From Neoceratodus forsteri (lineage: Eukaryota; Chordata; Ceratodontiformes; Ceratodontidae): a DNA stretch of 64,000 bases. The translations under genes and the position numbers were made by a program. The stretch spans positions 167,032,501 to 167,096,500 of the forward strand of contig CM028131.1 of the NCBI GenBank assembly GCA_016271365.2. Direction: 5' to 3'. Of this stretch, positions 22,460-33,420 are shown piece by piece. Below the pieces are notes generated by a model. The model was given only the letters and a program-made list of their open reading frames with translations, searched no databases and was not told where the DNA came from. How positions within the stretch are numbered: the stretch's first letter is position 1; each line of letters starts with the position of its first letter.

Positions 22460-23211
22460 CTCATTCAACGTCAATGGTGTTATGTAATGCCAGGTCCATT
22501 AAAAACAAGAATGCAATTATTGCAGAGCTTGTGGGAACAGCAGACCTGGCTTGTGTCACCGAGATCTGGCTGGACGAGAACTCTGGCCCCATATTGGAGG
22601 TTACAACTCGGGCCGGTTACTCATTGATTCACTGCTCGAGATTGGATCTCTGGGGGGGGGGGGTTGTGGTCTGTTTCAAAACTGAACTGGGCCTCACTAG
22701 TGTACCAGTTGAGGAGACTCAGTCATTTGAATGTACTGTGGAAGCAGGTGTAGGTTGCAGCATCGCCCTCATCTAACGTCTACCCGGGGATGAGAAGCGG
22801 TTCCTGCAGGAAGTGGTGGACTTTGTGACTGACATGGCATTTGAGTTGCCCAGGCTGATGGTCCTGGGTGACTTTAACGCCTGGATTGATGACGAACTCT
22901 CGCAATTTGGTCAGCACTTCCTCCAGTTGATGATATCTCTGGGCCTTACACAGATTGTTTCCACTGCTACCCATAAACACGGTCACTTTCTTGACTTAGT
23001 TTTCCTCCTGGGGATCGAAGCCTATGATTTGGGTGTGGAACCAGTCAGATGGTCCGATCACTACACTGTGCAGTTCAGTTTTTGTGCCCCCTTTCAGAGG
23101 CCTACCCCTGTGAAGATGGTCAGGTACTGCCCTTTACAAGGTGTAAGCTCTGAAGGCCTGGTGGTGGTGCTTAACCTATTAGTTCTTCCATTAGCAAACA
23201 ATGGCCCATAA
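22460..23211 (+). pseudogene. L2-like APE-type endonuclease region
   Basis: This domain nicks target DNA to prime reverse transcription. It opens with CNARSIKNKNAIIAEL near 22480. The metal-binding Glu position lies in VTEIWL (about 22555-22572), where the family usually has ETWL, so the Glu is retained and the following Thr is replaced. VLGDFNAWID near 22863 supplies the Asp/Asn pair, and RWSDHYTVQF near 23048 supplies the terminal SDH motif. A stop near 22774-22776 and a frame change split it. Confidence 0.82.
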
Positions 23212-23585
23212 GCCCTAGTGATGGCCTATAATAAAGCCATTTCTATAGCCATGGATGTTGCTGCTCCTGTCTGAGTTTGTCCTCTCTCCCTTTGCCCTCG
23301 GTCCCCTTGGTTTGATGGGTCCTTGAGGGAAATGCGGTGACTAGGACGAAGGTTAGAGCATTGCTGGCAGAAATCCGTCCTTGATGCCGATCACCTTAGA
23401 TTGATGGACCATAATCAAGCCTATCAATCCGCGATCACCCATAAGAAGGCAGAGTTCCTGTCTGGGGAGATTGCGGCCACTCAGAACTGACCAACTCATC
23501 TCTTTCGAACCGTGGACAAACTGTGCAACCCAGCCACTCTACTGGTCCAAAAAGCATTTTTGCAAGTTGAGTGCAATGAGCTTGC

Positions 23586-25204
23586 TTGATTCTTGCAGCT
23601 AAGGTGGTTGACATCAGGATGGAACTCCAGTCGGCACACTCTATGGGCATTGCTTTGAATTGGCATTTAGTCACTGCCCCTCGGTTCTCCTGGAGTACTT
23701 TCAACTGGCTGGAGTTTGTGGATATCATGTGGATTGTCCAGGGTATGTGCCCTACGTGCTGTAGTTTGGATCCGGGACCAACTACCCTGATTTGGGGCTG
23801 CAGTGACATTGTTGGTCCAGTCCTAGCATGGATAGTCTGGTGCTCCTTGGAAACAGGTGAGTTACCTAGCTCCCTGAAGGAGGCAGTGGTGACACCCCTC
23901 CTGAAGCAAGCTTCTTTGGACCCAGACTGCCATAGGAACTATGGACCAATCTCAAACCTCCTCTTTATGGGGAAAGTGATCGAGAAACTAGTAGCCATAC
24001 AACTGGAGAACCATTTGACCATCCAAGATATCTATGAACCTCTCCAGTCTGGTTTTCCAAAGAGGCACAGTATTGAGATGACACTGGTTTGGGTGCTCAA
24101 TGATCACCTGATGGCAAGAGATCGGAAGAACCATTCCATCTTGGTCCTTCTAGATCTCTCTTCAGCATTTGACACTGTGGACCATGTGGTTCTGCTTTAT
24201 CGTCTGAGGTTCATTTGTGGCCTGTCAGGTATGGTCCTCAGGTGGTTTTCATCTTTCCTCACTGGAAGAACTCAGAAGGTGATGTCAGGGATTTATTCCT
24301 CTGACCCAGTTTCGTTATCATGTGGGGTTCCTCAGCGATCAGTGTTGCCCCTCATGTTGTTTGCAGTTTACATGCTACCCCTCGGAGACATTGTAAGAAG
24401 GTATGGGCTGAGGTTTCACTGCTATGCTGATGATACCCAGCTTTACCTTTCTTATGTACCTGACCTGGATAGAGCTCTGTCAGTATTTAATAACTGCCTC
24501 ATAGAAATCCAGGAGTGGATGAGTTTGAGCTGGTTAAGGTCGAACTCAGAAAAGACTGAGGTGCTGGTGGTGCACGGTGGCTGCTGGATGGGAGGGTTGG
24601 GGGTGGATTCCCCCTTAGGACTTTTTCTTAGGGATTTACCTCTCCTGACCTCCAAACAGGTGTGAAACCTGGGGGTAATTTTTGATGAAGTGTTGACACT
24701 ACGCTCGCAGATGTTGACTGTCATCCAATCCCCTTTTTACCATCTGAGGAATATCTCCAGGGTTAAGCATCTTGTTCCATCTGGTGACCTTCTAATGCTT
24801 GTCCATGCATTTGTGTCCTCACCCCTTGAATACTATAATGCCCTATACCTAGGGCTACCAGGGGTGCATATTCACTGCTTAAAGCTAGTGCAGAATGCTG
24901 CGACCCAGCTATTGACAGAAACCTCTCAGTCCTGTCATATTTCTCCAGTGCTGCATGAACTGCACTGGCTGCCGGTACAGTGGCAAATCACCTTCAAAGT
25001 CAGACTTCTGACTTATAAAGCTCTACACAGACAGGGTGCAGACTACTTCAAAGAGCTTCTGGTCCCTTACTGCCCTGGGCGATCGCTCTGCTCAGCTGAC
25101 GAGGGGTTGCTAGAGATTCCAAGGGTTTGTTTAAAATCTTCCAGGGCCCATGCATTTATGCATGTGGCCCCTACCCATTGGAATTGTCTACCCCATCAGC
25201 TACG
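23586..25204 (+). pseudogene. L2-like reverse transcriptase
   Basis: One long frame (23586-24665) holds the RT: NYGPISNLLFMGKVIEKLVA near 23938, LQSGFPKRHSIEMTL, LLDLSSAFDTVDH near 24147, GVPQRSVLPL, and an intact catalytic box CYADDTQLYLS near 24421-24453. A second frame (24690 on) carries the C-terminal domain with ELHWLPVQW and LLTYKALH. A stop at 24663-24665 separates them. The sequence ends at the 7-bp duplication where CR1 D entered. Confidence 0.88.
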
Positions 25205-25639
25205 AACATACGAACATACGAAATTTGCCAGCAGATAAAGGCCTAGAGGTCTATCAAGTCTGCTCGAATGTGCAGCTAGCACCCCTTATTCTGCAGCTGC
25301 CCCTCCCTTCCACCCTTCCCCTTCATTAACCCTCCCCCTTGTCCTGTCCCATCCTCGTTTGAAGCAGTCCACTGTTCTACTGTATACCACTTCTGCAGGT
25401 AATGCATTCCACCCAGCCACCACCCTCTCTGTAAAAAAGTGTCTCTCATCTCCTCCTGAACCTTCCTCGCTCCAGTCTCATATCATGGCCCCTGGTGGCC
25501 CTCCCTCCTTACTTTGAACAGCCCTCTGTACCCGGTCTTGTTTATTCCTTTCATGTATTTAAAGGTTTCAATCATGTCCCCCTGTCTCTCCTCTCCTCCA
25601 GTGAGTACATGTTCAACTCCTTCAACCTCCTCTCATATG

Positions 25640-28300
25640 ATAAGTCCCCCAGACCCTTGATCATCTTTGTCGCCCTGCGCTGCACTCCTCCAGTAACTTA
25701 ATGTCCCTCTTCAGATACGGACGCCAGCACTGCACGCAGTACTCCAGGTGTGGTCTAACTAATGACCTATACAGTGGCAGAATCACCTCCTCCCTCCTCG
25801 AGGATATACCCCTTGCAATACAACCCAGCATTTTGTTGGCCTTTGCAGCTGCCTTCCTACACTGTGCTGAGTTGTTCATTGACCCTGTGATGAGCACACC
25901 CAGATCCTTCTCCTCCTCTGTCTGGGCTAGCTGCACTCCCCTAGCTGGTAAGTCCTCTTGGGTTCTTCATCCCAAAATGCATCACCTTGCACTTTTGGCA
26001 TTAAAGCCAGTTGCCAGGTGTCTGACCAGGTTTCAAGCTTTGCCAGATCATCCTGCAACCCTGCCATCCCCTAGGTCATCCACCACCACGGCCTAACCTT
26101 GGTATCATCAGCAAACAGACTGATCTTGCTCTTGATGTCCCATGATATGTCTGCAATGAATATCCCAAACAACACTGGTCCCAACACCGAGCCCTGTGGG
26201 ACACCGCAGTCACTGCCTTGGTGTGAGAGCTCCCCATCCACCACCACCTCTGTTGCCTCCCTGCAGCCAGTTTCCTACCCATCTCACCAGCATTGCACCT
26301 GCCCCTGTGCCTACTAACTTCCTTCCCAGCCTTCCATGTGGCACTGGGTGAATGCCTTACTGAATTCCAGACACAGGACATCCACTGCATGTCCCTGTCC
26401 AGTTGCCTATTTACCCAGTCATAGAACCCGACCAGGTTGGTTTGGCAGGATCGCCACGGATGAAGCCATGCTGTCTGCTGTCCTGTAGTCCTTGGCCTCT
26501 AAGAGGCCACCAGCCTCTCCTTCAGGATAGTCTCCATTAGCTTACCCACGATGGATGTGAGGCTCACTGGTCTGTAGTTTCCCGGTTCATCCTTGGGGCC
26601 ACTCTTGTGGAGGGGCACCACATGAGCCATCCTCCAGTCCTGAGGTACACACCCGAATGTAGTGAGGCATTAAATAGGTCTGCTAAGGTCCTGCAAGGAC
26701 CTCTGCCAGCTCCTTCAGTACCCTGGGGTGGATGCCATCTGGGCCTGGTGCCTTGTCCACCCTCAGTGCCTTCAAACCCTCCGAACTCTGCCTCCATGAG
26801 TTCCCCATCTGTCACCACTTTCCCCCCTGTCTGCCATTTCACCCATCTTGGGTGTCACCCCCCCTCTTCTCTTTAGTAAATACTGAGCAGAAGTACTCAT
26901 TTAGTGCTTCCATGTATATCTCACCTGCTTCCACCCAACCTCCCTCCTTCCTAATCCTTACTATGTGGTCCTTTCAGCTCCTTTTCTCCTGATGTACTTA
27001 AAGAAGTCCTTCTCCCCTTCTTAATGCCTTGTGCCAGCCTGAGTTCCGTAGATGCTTTGGCTCCCCTTACTGCCCTTGTCACCTCCTTGATTCTGTCAAG
27101 TACTCCTCTGTCCTCCCCTCCCTGTTTTCTTGTATTTCCTAAAGGCAGCTCTTTTGCTCCTTATCTTTTCCATGACCTCCTTGCTCAACCAGCTCGGTTT
27201 CTTAGCCCTAGCCTTCTTGATCTGGGCTTTGCAGCAGGTTTTGGTTGCCTCCACTATCCCCAACTTTATGAGCTCCCATCTCTGGTTAGTATCCATACTA
27301 GATTGAATTCAGGCCAGGTACCCTTTTACCACTTCCCCCATCCTCCCAAAGTCAGCCCTCCTGAAATCCAGCACTCTTGTGCCAGATTCCACTCCTTCCT
27401 TGCCCATATACAATGTGAGCCATACTGAGTGGTGGTCACTCCCTGACAGCGGTTCCTCCACTGTAAGTTCTCTCACAAAGTCCCCATTTGCCAGCACAAG
27501 GTCAAGGGTATTCCCTAACCTGGTTGGTTCACTGACCATTGCAGCAGGAAGCTGTCCTGGAAGGCATCCAGCAGTACCTGCTCCTTCTGTTCCTGGTTGT
27601 TGGGGTGCTCCAGTCCTCCTGGCATGTTGAAGTCCCCACAATCACCACACTACCCTTCTCGCAGGTCCTCCTGATCTGTCCCGCTAGTTCCTGTCTAACT
27701 CCTCCATCTGAGATGGTGGCCTGTACCCCACTCCCATTCTAAGACTCCTATTCTTGGAATCCTGGATTTGCAACCAAAGTGACTCTGTACTACCCTCCTC
27801 CCTTCCTCCTTACACACTTCAGTCCTTCCTTCACTATAGTACCACCCTCCCTTTCCCAGTCACCCTGTCCTACATGAAATAACCTGTACCCTGGTACAGA
27901 CAGGTCCCAGTCATTATATTAGGTGGCCCATGTTCCTGATGGCTGCAATGTCCACCTCTCCTCTGCCATGAGAACCTGCAACTCTGCAGTTCTCCTCCCA
28001 AAACTCCTAGCATTAAGGGTAACCACCTTCCACCCTTTCCCCTCCTCCCATCCTGCCTCCTTTCCTAGCATCACCAATAGTACTTTGCCATTTGTCCTTT
28101 GTCACTGTTATGGGGGTAGCTCATATGATTTCCCAACCTGTGGTCTCTGCATATCTCTCCCCAACTGCCACCCCCACTCCTAGTTTAAACTCCCAACTTC
28201 CTCTATATATCTTCCATCCTCTGCTTCAACACTTTCTTTCCTTCCTCACTCAAGTGTAGTCTGTCCTTGGCATAGAGACTACTGTCCTCCCAGGTCCTCC
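25640..28300 (-). pseudogene. CR1 D ORF2 endonuclease-reverse transcriptase, degraded
   Basis: Endonuclease sequence is at 27309-27641 (GNTLDLVLANGDFVREL, then SGSDHHSVWL). The linker at 27096-27296 contains WLSKEVMEKIRSKRAAFRKY. RT pieces follow in several frames: GPDGIHP-like near 26730, the catalytic FADD box near 26115-26130, and the C-terminal domain at 25661-25936 (KDLGVLI, then VRPHLEYCVQCWRPYLKRDI). At least four frame changes and several stops mean no functional protein is possible. The order on the minus strand is that of CR1. Confidence 0.82.
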
Positions 28301-28368
28301 CCACCCCCAACAGCCCATACCCTTAGCACAACACCAGGTTCTTAGCCATCTGTTAAATTCCTCTATTC

Positions 28369-29349
28369 TCAGCTTTCTTGTTGTGCTTGCCTTTGGCACC
28401 GGAAGTATCTCGGAAAAGTTACTGATCTTCCTGCCCCCTCACATAATTGTGATAGTTCCTCAAACCTCCTCTGGACTATATCCACTGTCTTGTCAGCCAG
28501 GTCATTTGTCCCAAGATGTATAATTAAATGAGGCTTGTCCCTACCCCTTCTAGCATATTTCAGAACAGACTGTCCCACCCTTTCCACTGTCATTCCTGGC
28601 ATGGCCTCCACCCAAATGCGACTATGCCTCTCCGCCTTGCTACCCCACCTAACTCCTCTTAGTATTGAGTCCCCCAGCACTAAGATTCCACCCCTCTTAC
28701 TCCCTGCTTGCTTCCTTTCATCTCCCTCCCTCATTTCCAGCTCCTCTTCTTCCTCCTGCACATTATTATGCCCTTTTAACCCTGTTGCAGTTCTCCCAGC
28801 AGAACTTCCCCCCGCTCCAGTTTGGTCCAGGCATTTATCAATTACTCCTCTAATTTCATCACTTCCCTCCTCCACTTTCTTCCTCTCTAGCAGTGCAAAA
28901 CTATTTTCTGAAGATCCTTCACAAATGCCTGCTCCCTCTTTCTGCATAGTAACCTGTTCTTTCCTTTCCACTCCATGACTTTTGCCACTTCTTCGCCTCC
29001 CCTCACAAGTCCCTATTGCCTCCTTCCATTTGACTTTTGTCTCCTGACCTGGTTTCCCCGGCAATCATTCTTCCTGGCCTGGGCCCTTTTGTCTCTGCTT
29101 CCCTTCTTCTGAGCCTCTCCTCACCACTGTTGGCTTAAATTGCCCTCCCTCATCTCCCCTTCTTCCTCCCTCCAGTATTGGGCTAAACCCACCCCCAATC
29201 TGCCTTGCCTGTCTTAGTTCCTCATGCAGACCCTCAATCTCCTTTCTAAGTTTTTCTATGTGGTTGCACACTAAACATCCTCCCACTCTCCAGGCAATGT
29301 TTAGAAAGATTGGTGCACCGCAGTTGTTGCAGCCTACCACCCTACCCAT
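28369..29349 (-). pseudogene. CR1 D ORF1: zinc-finger/coiled-coil head plus SGNH hydrolase-like domain
   Basis: The likely start is the ATG complementing 29347-29349, giving MGRVVGCNNCGAPIF. The head has C-x2-C and GCLVC pairs, like the zinc-binding start of CR1 ORF1, followed by a heptad-like EKLRKEIEGLHEELRQ coil. After a charged linker comes an esterase-like part: LVLGDSILRGVRWG (block with the nucleophile Ser) and IIHLGTNDLADK (the G-x-N-D block). A TGA at about 29067-29065 interrupts the frame; the reading continues in the same frame to 28369. CR1 ORF1 esterases are thought to act in lipid or membrane interactions. The same domain order appears in LINE E. Confidence 0.85.
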
Positions 29350-29861
29350 TGCTGTCATTGCCCACCAGCGACCCCCACCCTTCCAGATGCAGGATACCAA
29401 ACACTCCCCCAAGTCCCCCTCCCCCTCTATCAGTGCAAAACATTCTTTATGTCCCTTACCTCCTTTGTTGCACACGTTTAGATATGCTGAGCAACTGCTT
29501 TTTATATTCCTATCCACACTCAAAAATACTTTAAGTAGCCATTGCACAACCTTCTTCAACTCCTACTCCTCCTTTACCCAATGCAATAACTATGAGAAGT
29601 AGTAATAATGAAAGCGCCTAGATTTGCATTTACTTCCCTTCCACTGAGAGAGCAGTCACCTCTTCACTTGCTGCAGTTCCTTTCCTGGATGTCTGCTTCT
29701 GTTATGACAGGTGCAAATCTTTTGCCTGTTTGAGGAGTGATGTCAGAACCCCTAGTACAAATGGAATAATTGACCAGGGTGGGTGGAGGAGGGTTGGGGT
29801 GGGTGGGACCAGCCCAAGTCTTCCGGAAACAATCAGGTAGCTGAGGCCTCTAGTCAGACAA

Positions 29862-30274
29862 TTAGCACCCTTCCCCCACTCAAAACTTTGCAGCTAGTGA
29901 AGCCAGCAACAATGAATCAATTCTACTCAAAGCACCAACATAGGTTTGCTACCCAAAGAAACAGGACACCAATTCAAACAGCTTCCCCAACAATACATCA
30001 AAATAGGTTTGGAATTATAAGATACAGGTCTCCAATTCAAAGAAACAGACCAGTTAAATTACACCAATTATGTTTAAAAGAGAAGAAATAGGCCTCTACA
30101 AATGCAGCCTGCCACACCGTAAACCAAACAAATGAGCCCACTTTTAGCTACCAAAACAGGTTTCAAAATTCCAACAGCCCCAAACAATACCCTGCTAGCC
30201 CCTTAGTAGTAAGAAAGAAAATAAACATTCTACCAAGTAGAATCCATGAAAAACAATGTAAAACAAGAAGCTAC
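29862..30274 (-). repeat. CR1 D 5' UTR unit 1 (ORF-proximal)
   Basis: This 413-base unit is almost identical to 30388-30800, offset by 526 bases. Shared blocks include TTAGCACCCTTCCCCCACTC, TAGTGAAGCCAGCAACAATG and AACAAGAAGCTAC at the outer end. A 113-base spacer (30275-30387) separates the units, so the period is 526 bases with the outer unit incomplete. It sits upstream of ORF1 on the minus strand, where LINE promoter monomers are found. Confidence 0.9.
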
Positions 30275-30387
30275 TGTACTATAGATCTGATCCTGTCCCC
30301 CTTCTAGTTCCTTCTGAGAAGCCAAAGCACTGACTCCACACCTGATTCAGCTCTGCCTCTCTGCTGAGTGAGACCTGGCCAGACAAA

Positions 30388-30794
30388 TTAGCACCCTTCC
30401 CCCACTCAAAACTTTGCAGCTAGTGAAGCCAGCAACAATGAATCAATTCTACTCAAAGCCCCAACATAGGTTTGCTACCCAAAGAAACAGGACACCAATT
30501 CAAACAGCTTCCCCAACAATACATCAAAATAGGTTTGGAATTATAAGATATAGGTCTCCAATTCAAAGAAACAGACCAGTTAAATTACACCAATTATGTT
30601 TAAAAGAGAAGAAACAGGCCTCTACAAATGCAGCCTGCCACACCGTAAACCAAACAAATGACCCCACTTTTAGCTACCAAAACAGGTTTCAAATTTCCAA
30701 CAGCCCCAAACAATACCCTGCTAGCCCCTTAGTAGTAAGAAAGAAAATAAACATTCTACCAAGTAGAATCCATGAAAAACAATGTAAAACAAGA
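30388..30794 (-). repeat. CR1 D 5' UTR unit 2 (outermost)
   Basis: Second copy of the 29862-30274 unit with only scattered substitutions, for example CAAAGCCCC for CAAAGCACC near 30459. It runs up to the 7-bp target duplication (30795-30801). The unit ends in AGCTAC, the same bases as the duplication, so the exact 5' nucleotide of the LINE is ambiguous by a few bases. Confidence 0.9.
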
Positions 30795-30801
30795 AGCTAC
30801 G

Positions 30802-31018
30802 TGAGTGTGTGACCGTGGAGGGATTTAAGCAGGCTCTTAAAACCTTTTTATGGACTCAGACATTTGGGGAATGACCCAAACTCTATTTGTTGGTTTTAAC
30901 TGTATTTTATAATATTTATAATATATGTGATTTTATGTTATAGTTGTTTTAACTGTTTTTGTTAGGCCCCTTGGCAGTCGAAAGGTGCCATATAAATGAA
31001 ATATTGATTGATTGAAAT
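30802..31018 (+). pseudogene. L2-like 3' end (ORF2 C-terminus and 3' UTR)
   Basis: The segment continues the L2 frame with ECVTVEGFKQALKTFLW, then a stop, an AT-rich 3' UTR, the conserved GGTGCCATATAAATG block and a TTGA-type short repeat end. Its separation from the main L2 body by exactly one LINE insertion is explained by the AGCTACG duplication at 25198-25204 and 30795-30801. Confidence 0.87.
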
Positions 31019-31155
31019 TAAAATTGATTACACATAGCATGACCCCAGGACCTCTGAATGCCAGGTATTGAATTAAAATAATAAAATATTTTGATTTTGC
31101 CCTCACCACTGCATGTTAGGCCCTTGTTACAGCGTGAGCAGGCAGGCGGGCAGGC

Positions 31156-31158
<3 letters not shown>

Positions 31159-31192
<34 letters not shown>
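31159..31192. repeat. (TG)n microsatellite
   Basis: Seventeen uninterrupted TG dinucleotides in unannotated sequence between the L2 3' end and DIRS 2. The rest of 31019-31375 has no recognisable feature. Confidence 0.97.
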
Positions 31193-31194
<2 letters not shown>

Positions 31195-31375
31195 AAGGGG
31201 GCTGGTAGAAGGCAAATGTCCCAACTCTCGATCCTTTCAGTATTGAAAGAAAAGAATATTAAATTAGAGATAATAAATAAAATAAACATAAATCCTGGCA
31301 AATCCTTTTATTTTATGGTTCTGTATTCACAATTACACAAATTCATAAAAAGTACAAATATGGATGCCAGAAAAG

Positions 31376-31580
31376 AAAAAATTACGCACCTTAGTAATGT
31401 TGTTTCTTCTAATGGAGTCTTGCTGTATTCTGACATATGCAGTTAGGTCCTGCCTTTCAACTGCCCTGGAGAACAAAGAGTTAAACTTTTCATGGCCAGC
31501 ATGGAATGTTCACCACGAGCTCGGTTGAAGCCCCTGTCTGCTGTTGTTTGAACTGCAACCGTCAGATCTTTACGAGCAAA
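31376..31580 (-). repeat. left inverted terminal repeat of DIRS 2
   Basis: The core from CTTGCTGTATTCTGACATAT (about 31419) through CATGGAATGTTCACCACGAG to GCAACCGTCAGAT is the reverse complement of 36911-37060 with very few mismatches. The outermost part, ATTACGCACCTTAGTAATG (about 31381), has no partner in the other terminus but is matched in reverse by the internal complementary region. Confidence 0.9.
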
Positions 31581-31831
31581 GACTCACTAGATGTTCTGTG
31601 TGGAAACTGTAAAATTCTTACTAGCCAACTGGCAAATATATTTATATAAAAGGTTTTTTGGTTTAAAAAGGAAGGCTCAAGTCAGGAAACCCAAAAACAA
31701 AACACATCCAAAACACAACCCCTCACCCAAACCAAAAGAGGATGAATAAAGGGCACCCCTAGGGTGCCAACACTACTCCTGCCCACCCACATCCCAAAAT
31801 CTAGGTTCTGAGAGGGGAGGTGGGGGGAAGT

Positions 31832-31935
31832 CAGAATACAGCAAGACTCCATTGAAAGAAACAACATTACTAAGGTGAGTAATTTTTTTCTTCAAACAAC
31901 ATGAAGCCTTGCTGTATTCTGACATATGCAGACTA
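31832..31935 (-). repeat. internal complementary region of DIRS 2
   Basis: Two head-to-head segments are present. AGTCAGAATACAGCAAGACT with AACATTACTAAGGTGAGTAA reverse-complements the outer left terminus. CAAACAACATGAAG with CTTGCTGTATTCTGACATAT reverse-complements the outer right terminus. This is the DIRS arrangement for regenerating the element ends through a circular intermediate, and it shows that both outer ends of this copy are preserved. Confidence 0.9.
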
Positions 31936-32020
31936 CCAAGCAGTACCTCAATGGAGGAGGGAAAGAACCTACTTTGGAAACAAGCTCGGAAGTACTGCTG
32001 TGCCAAACCGAGCATCACTC

Positions 32021-33060
32021 CTAGCCTGGATATCCAGAGAGTAATGCTTGGTGAAAGTATGGACTGTTTTCAAGGTGGCTGCTTGATAAAATTTCTAAGA
32101 GAGAAATATCCCTGGCAGCAGGCAGGGAAGCAGCTGTACCTCTAGTGGAATGAGCCCTCAGGCCTGAGGGTGGAGTTCTACCCAGTTTTTTATAGCAGAA
32201 TTGTATACAAGAAACAATCCTCCTGGCAACAAATCTCTTAGTGGCAAGTTTTCCCTTACCAACTTCTCCATATGTAAGGAACAACTGGAGGGATTCAAAC
32301 CTGTGACCCTTGGTACGCTCTATGTAGTAGCTAAGGGCTCTTTTAACATCCAAGCTGTGTAGCCTCCTCTCTCCTGAGGAGGAATGGTCAGTGAAGAAAA
32401 CAGGGAGAGATATAGACTGGTTGAGGTGGAAATCTGAAACCACTTCAGGTAAGAACTTTCTGTTAGTTCTAAGGACCACTTTATCTCTATGGAAAGAGAT
32501 GAAATCAGATTCCGCTGACAGGGCTTGCAATTCACTGATACGCCTGGCAGAAGTAATGGCTACCAAAAACACAGTTTTCCAAGTCAAGTACTTAAGCTCT
32601 GCTGAGGACAAAGGCTCAAAGGGAGGTTGCATAAGCTGAGCAATGCAAACATTAAGGTCCCAAGCAGGAGCAGGATCCCTAAAGGGGGGGGATTGGTGTG
32701 AAGCAATCTCTTGAAAAACTTACAAAATACAGGATGGGATGATAGAGAGGAAGGCTTGCCTACTGACAAGAAAGCAGAAACAGCTGCCACGTGTACTTTA
32801 AGGGTAGCTGGTCTGAGGCCTAGGCCATTAAGATGGACCATACAGTCCAGAACCGTAGGCAATTCAGCAGAGTCTGGAGAAATATTCTTCTTAGAACACC
32901 AAATGCTGAATCTTTTCCTTTTGGAGTTGTAAGTCTTCCTCGTGGAAGGCTTTTGAGAAGCCTTAAGGATATGCAGAACCCCTTGGGAAAGATGCAGATC
33001 CGCGAACTCTAACTTTTCAAGAGCCATGCCTTGAGATTGAGAGACTGAAGATTCGGGTAC
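32021..33060 (-). pseudogene. DIRS 2 tyrosine recombinase
   Basis: The N-terminal domain in one frame contains KPSTRKTYNSKRKRFSIWC (about 32925) and LRPATLKVHVAAVSAFL. The frame changes at a G8 run (32684-32691) to the catalytic domain: TSARRISELQAL with the first Arg near 32550, and AHSTRGTAAS with the His and second Arg of the HxxR box. The nucleophile Tyr lies in HTFTKHYSL (about 32044-32070), read in a third frame after a further shift near 32085. All catalytic positions are therefore still encoded, but not in one frame. The element ends soon after, before the internal complementary region. Confidence 0.88.
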
Positions 33061-33420
33061 CAAATACTCACCTGAGAGGATGTCAACAGGTTGTAATTCC
33101 TGGGAAGAGACAGAGGAAGGTGGACTGCTAGGGACAGCAACAGGGGGTACCAGGGCTATCTGGCCAAGTCTGGAGCAATCAGAATTACGTTGCATGGTTG
33201 TGACCTTATCTTGACTAACACTTTGAACAGGAGAGGGAAGGGGGGAAAAGCACACAGAAATGTCCCTTCCCAGTTCAGAATCAGAGCATCCAGGGGGGAC
33301 TGAGCCAAGACTGGGGGTCTGCAACAAAAGAGAGGAAGTTGGTGATTGTCTGGGGCTGCAAAAAGATCTACCTCTGGTGTGCCCTATCTCGAGAAAATCA
33401 CTTTCAAAACTAGAGGATCT
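33061..33420 (-). pseudogene. DIRS 2 methyltransferase-like region
   Basis: Between RNase H and recombinase the minus strand reads, with frame changes, as VDLFAAPDNHQLPLFC, then FLCAFPPFPLL and VILIAPDLARYPWYPLL. The same order and wording occur in DIRS 1 at 8331-8793. The domain is commonly described as methyltransferase-like in vertebrate DIRS, but I see no definite catalytic motif. It is short and broken. Confidence 0.65.

Larger units (their letters stand above)
25205..30794 (-). mobile_element. near full-length CR1-like LINE D with 7-bp TSD
   Basis: A 5.59-kb minus-strand LINE flanked by AGCTACG (25198-25204 and 30795-30801). From its 5' end on the right: duplicated 5' UTR units (29862-30794), ORF1 with zinc-finger-like head and SGNH-hydrolase-like domain (28369-29349), ORF2 endonuclease and RT (about 25650-28300), a 3' UTR and a tail of CGAACATA units at 25205-25222. 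Full length is uncommon because most LINE copies are 5'-truncated. ORF1 has one in-frame stop and ORF2 several lesions. The interrupted L2 host is restored exactly when it is removed. Confidence 0.88.
22450..31018 (+). mobile_element. L2-like LINE (interrupted by CR1 D)
   Basis: A plus-strand LINE with an apurinic-type endonuclease, an RT of L2 character and a 3' end typical of L2: GGCCCCTTGGCAGTC, GGTGCCATATAAATGAAAT and a TTGATTGATTGA repeat at 30965-31018. CR1 LINE D (25205-30794) splits it in the C-terminal domain. Reading L2 coding sequence through 25204 and then from 30802 is seamless, with LPHQLR on the left continuing into ECVTVEGFKQAL on the right. The 5' boundary is uncertain. Confidence 0.88.

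Noticed and set aside
28369..29064. Possible host esterase gene (GDSI and GTND motifs)
   Set aside because: Position, zinc-finger-like head, adjoining endonuclease-RT and a second copy in LINE E show it is CR1 ORF1.
30388..30812. 132-residue open frame in CR1 D, with a partner at 29783-30091
   Set aside because: It is on the opposite strand of the LINE and lies wholly in the duplicated 5' UTR; the parallel frames reflect the duplication.
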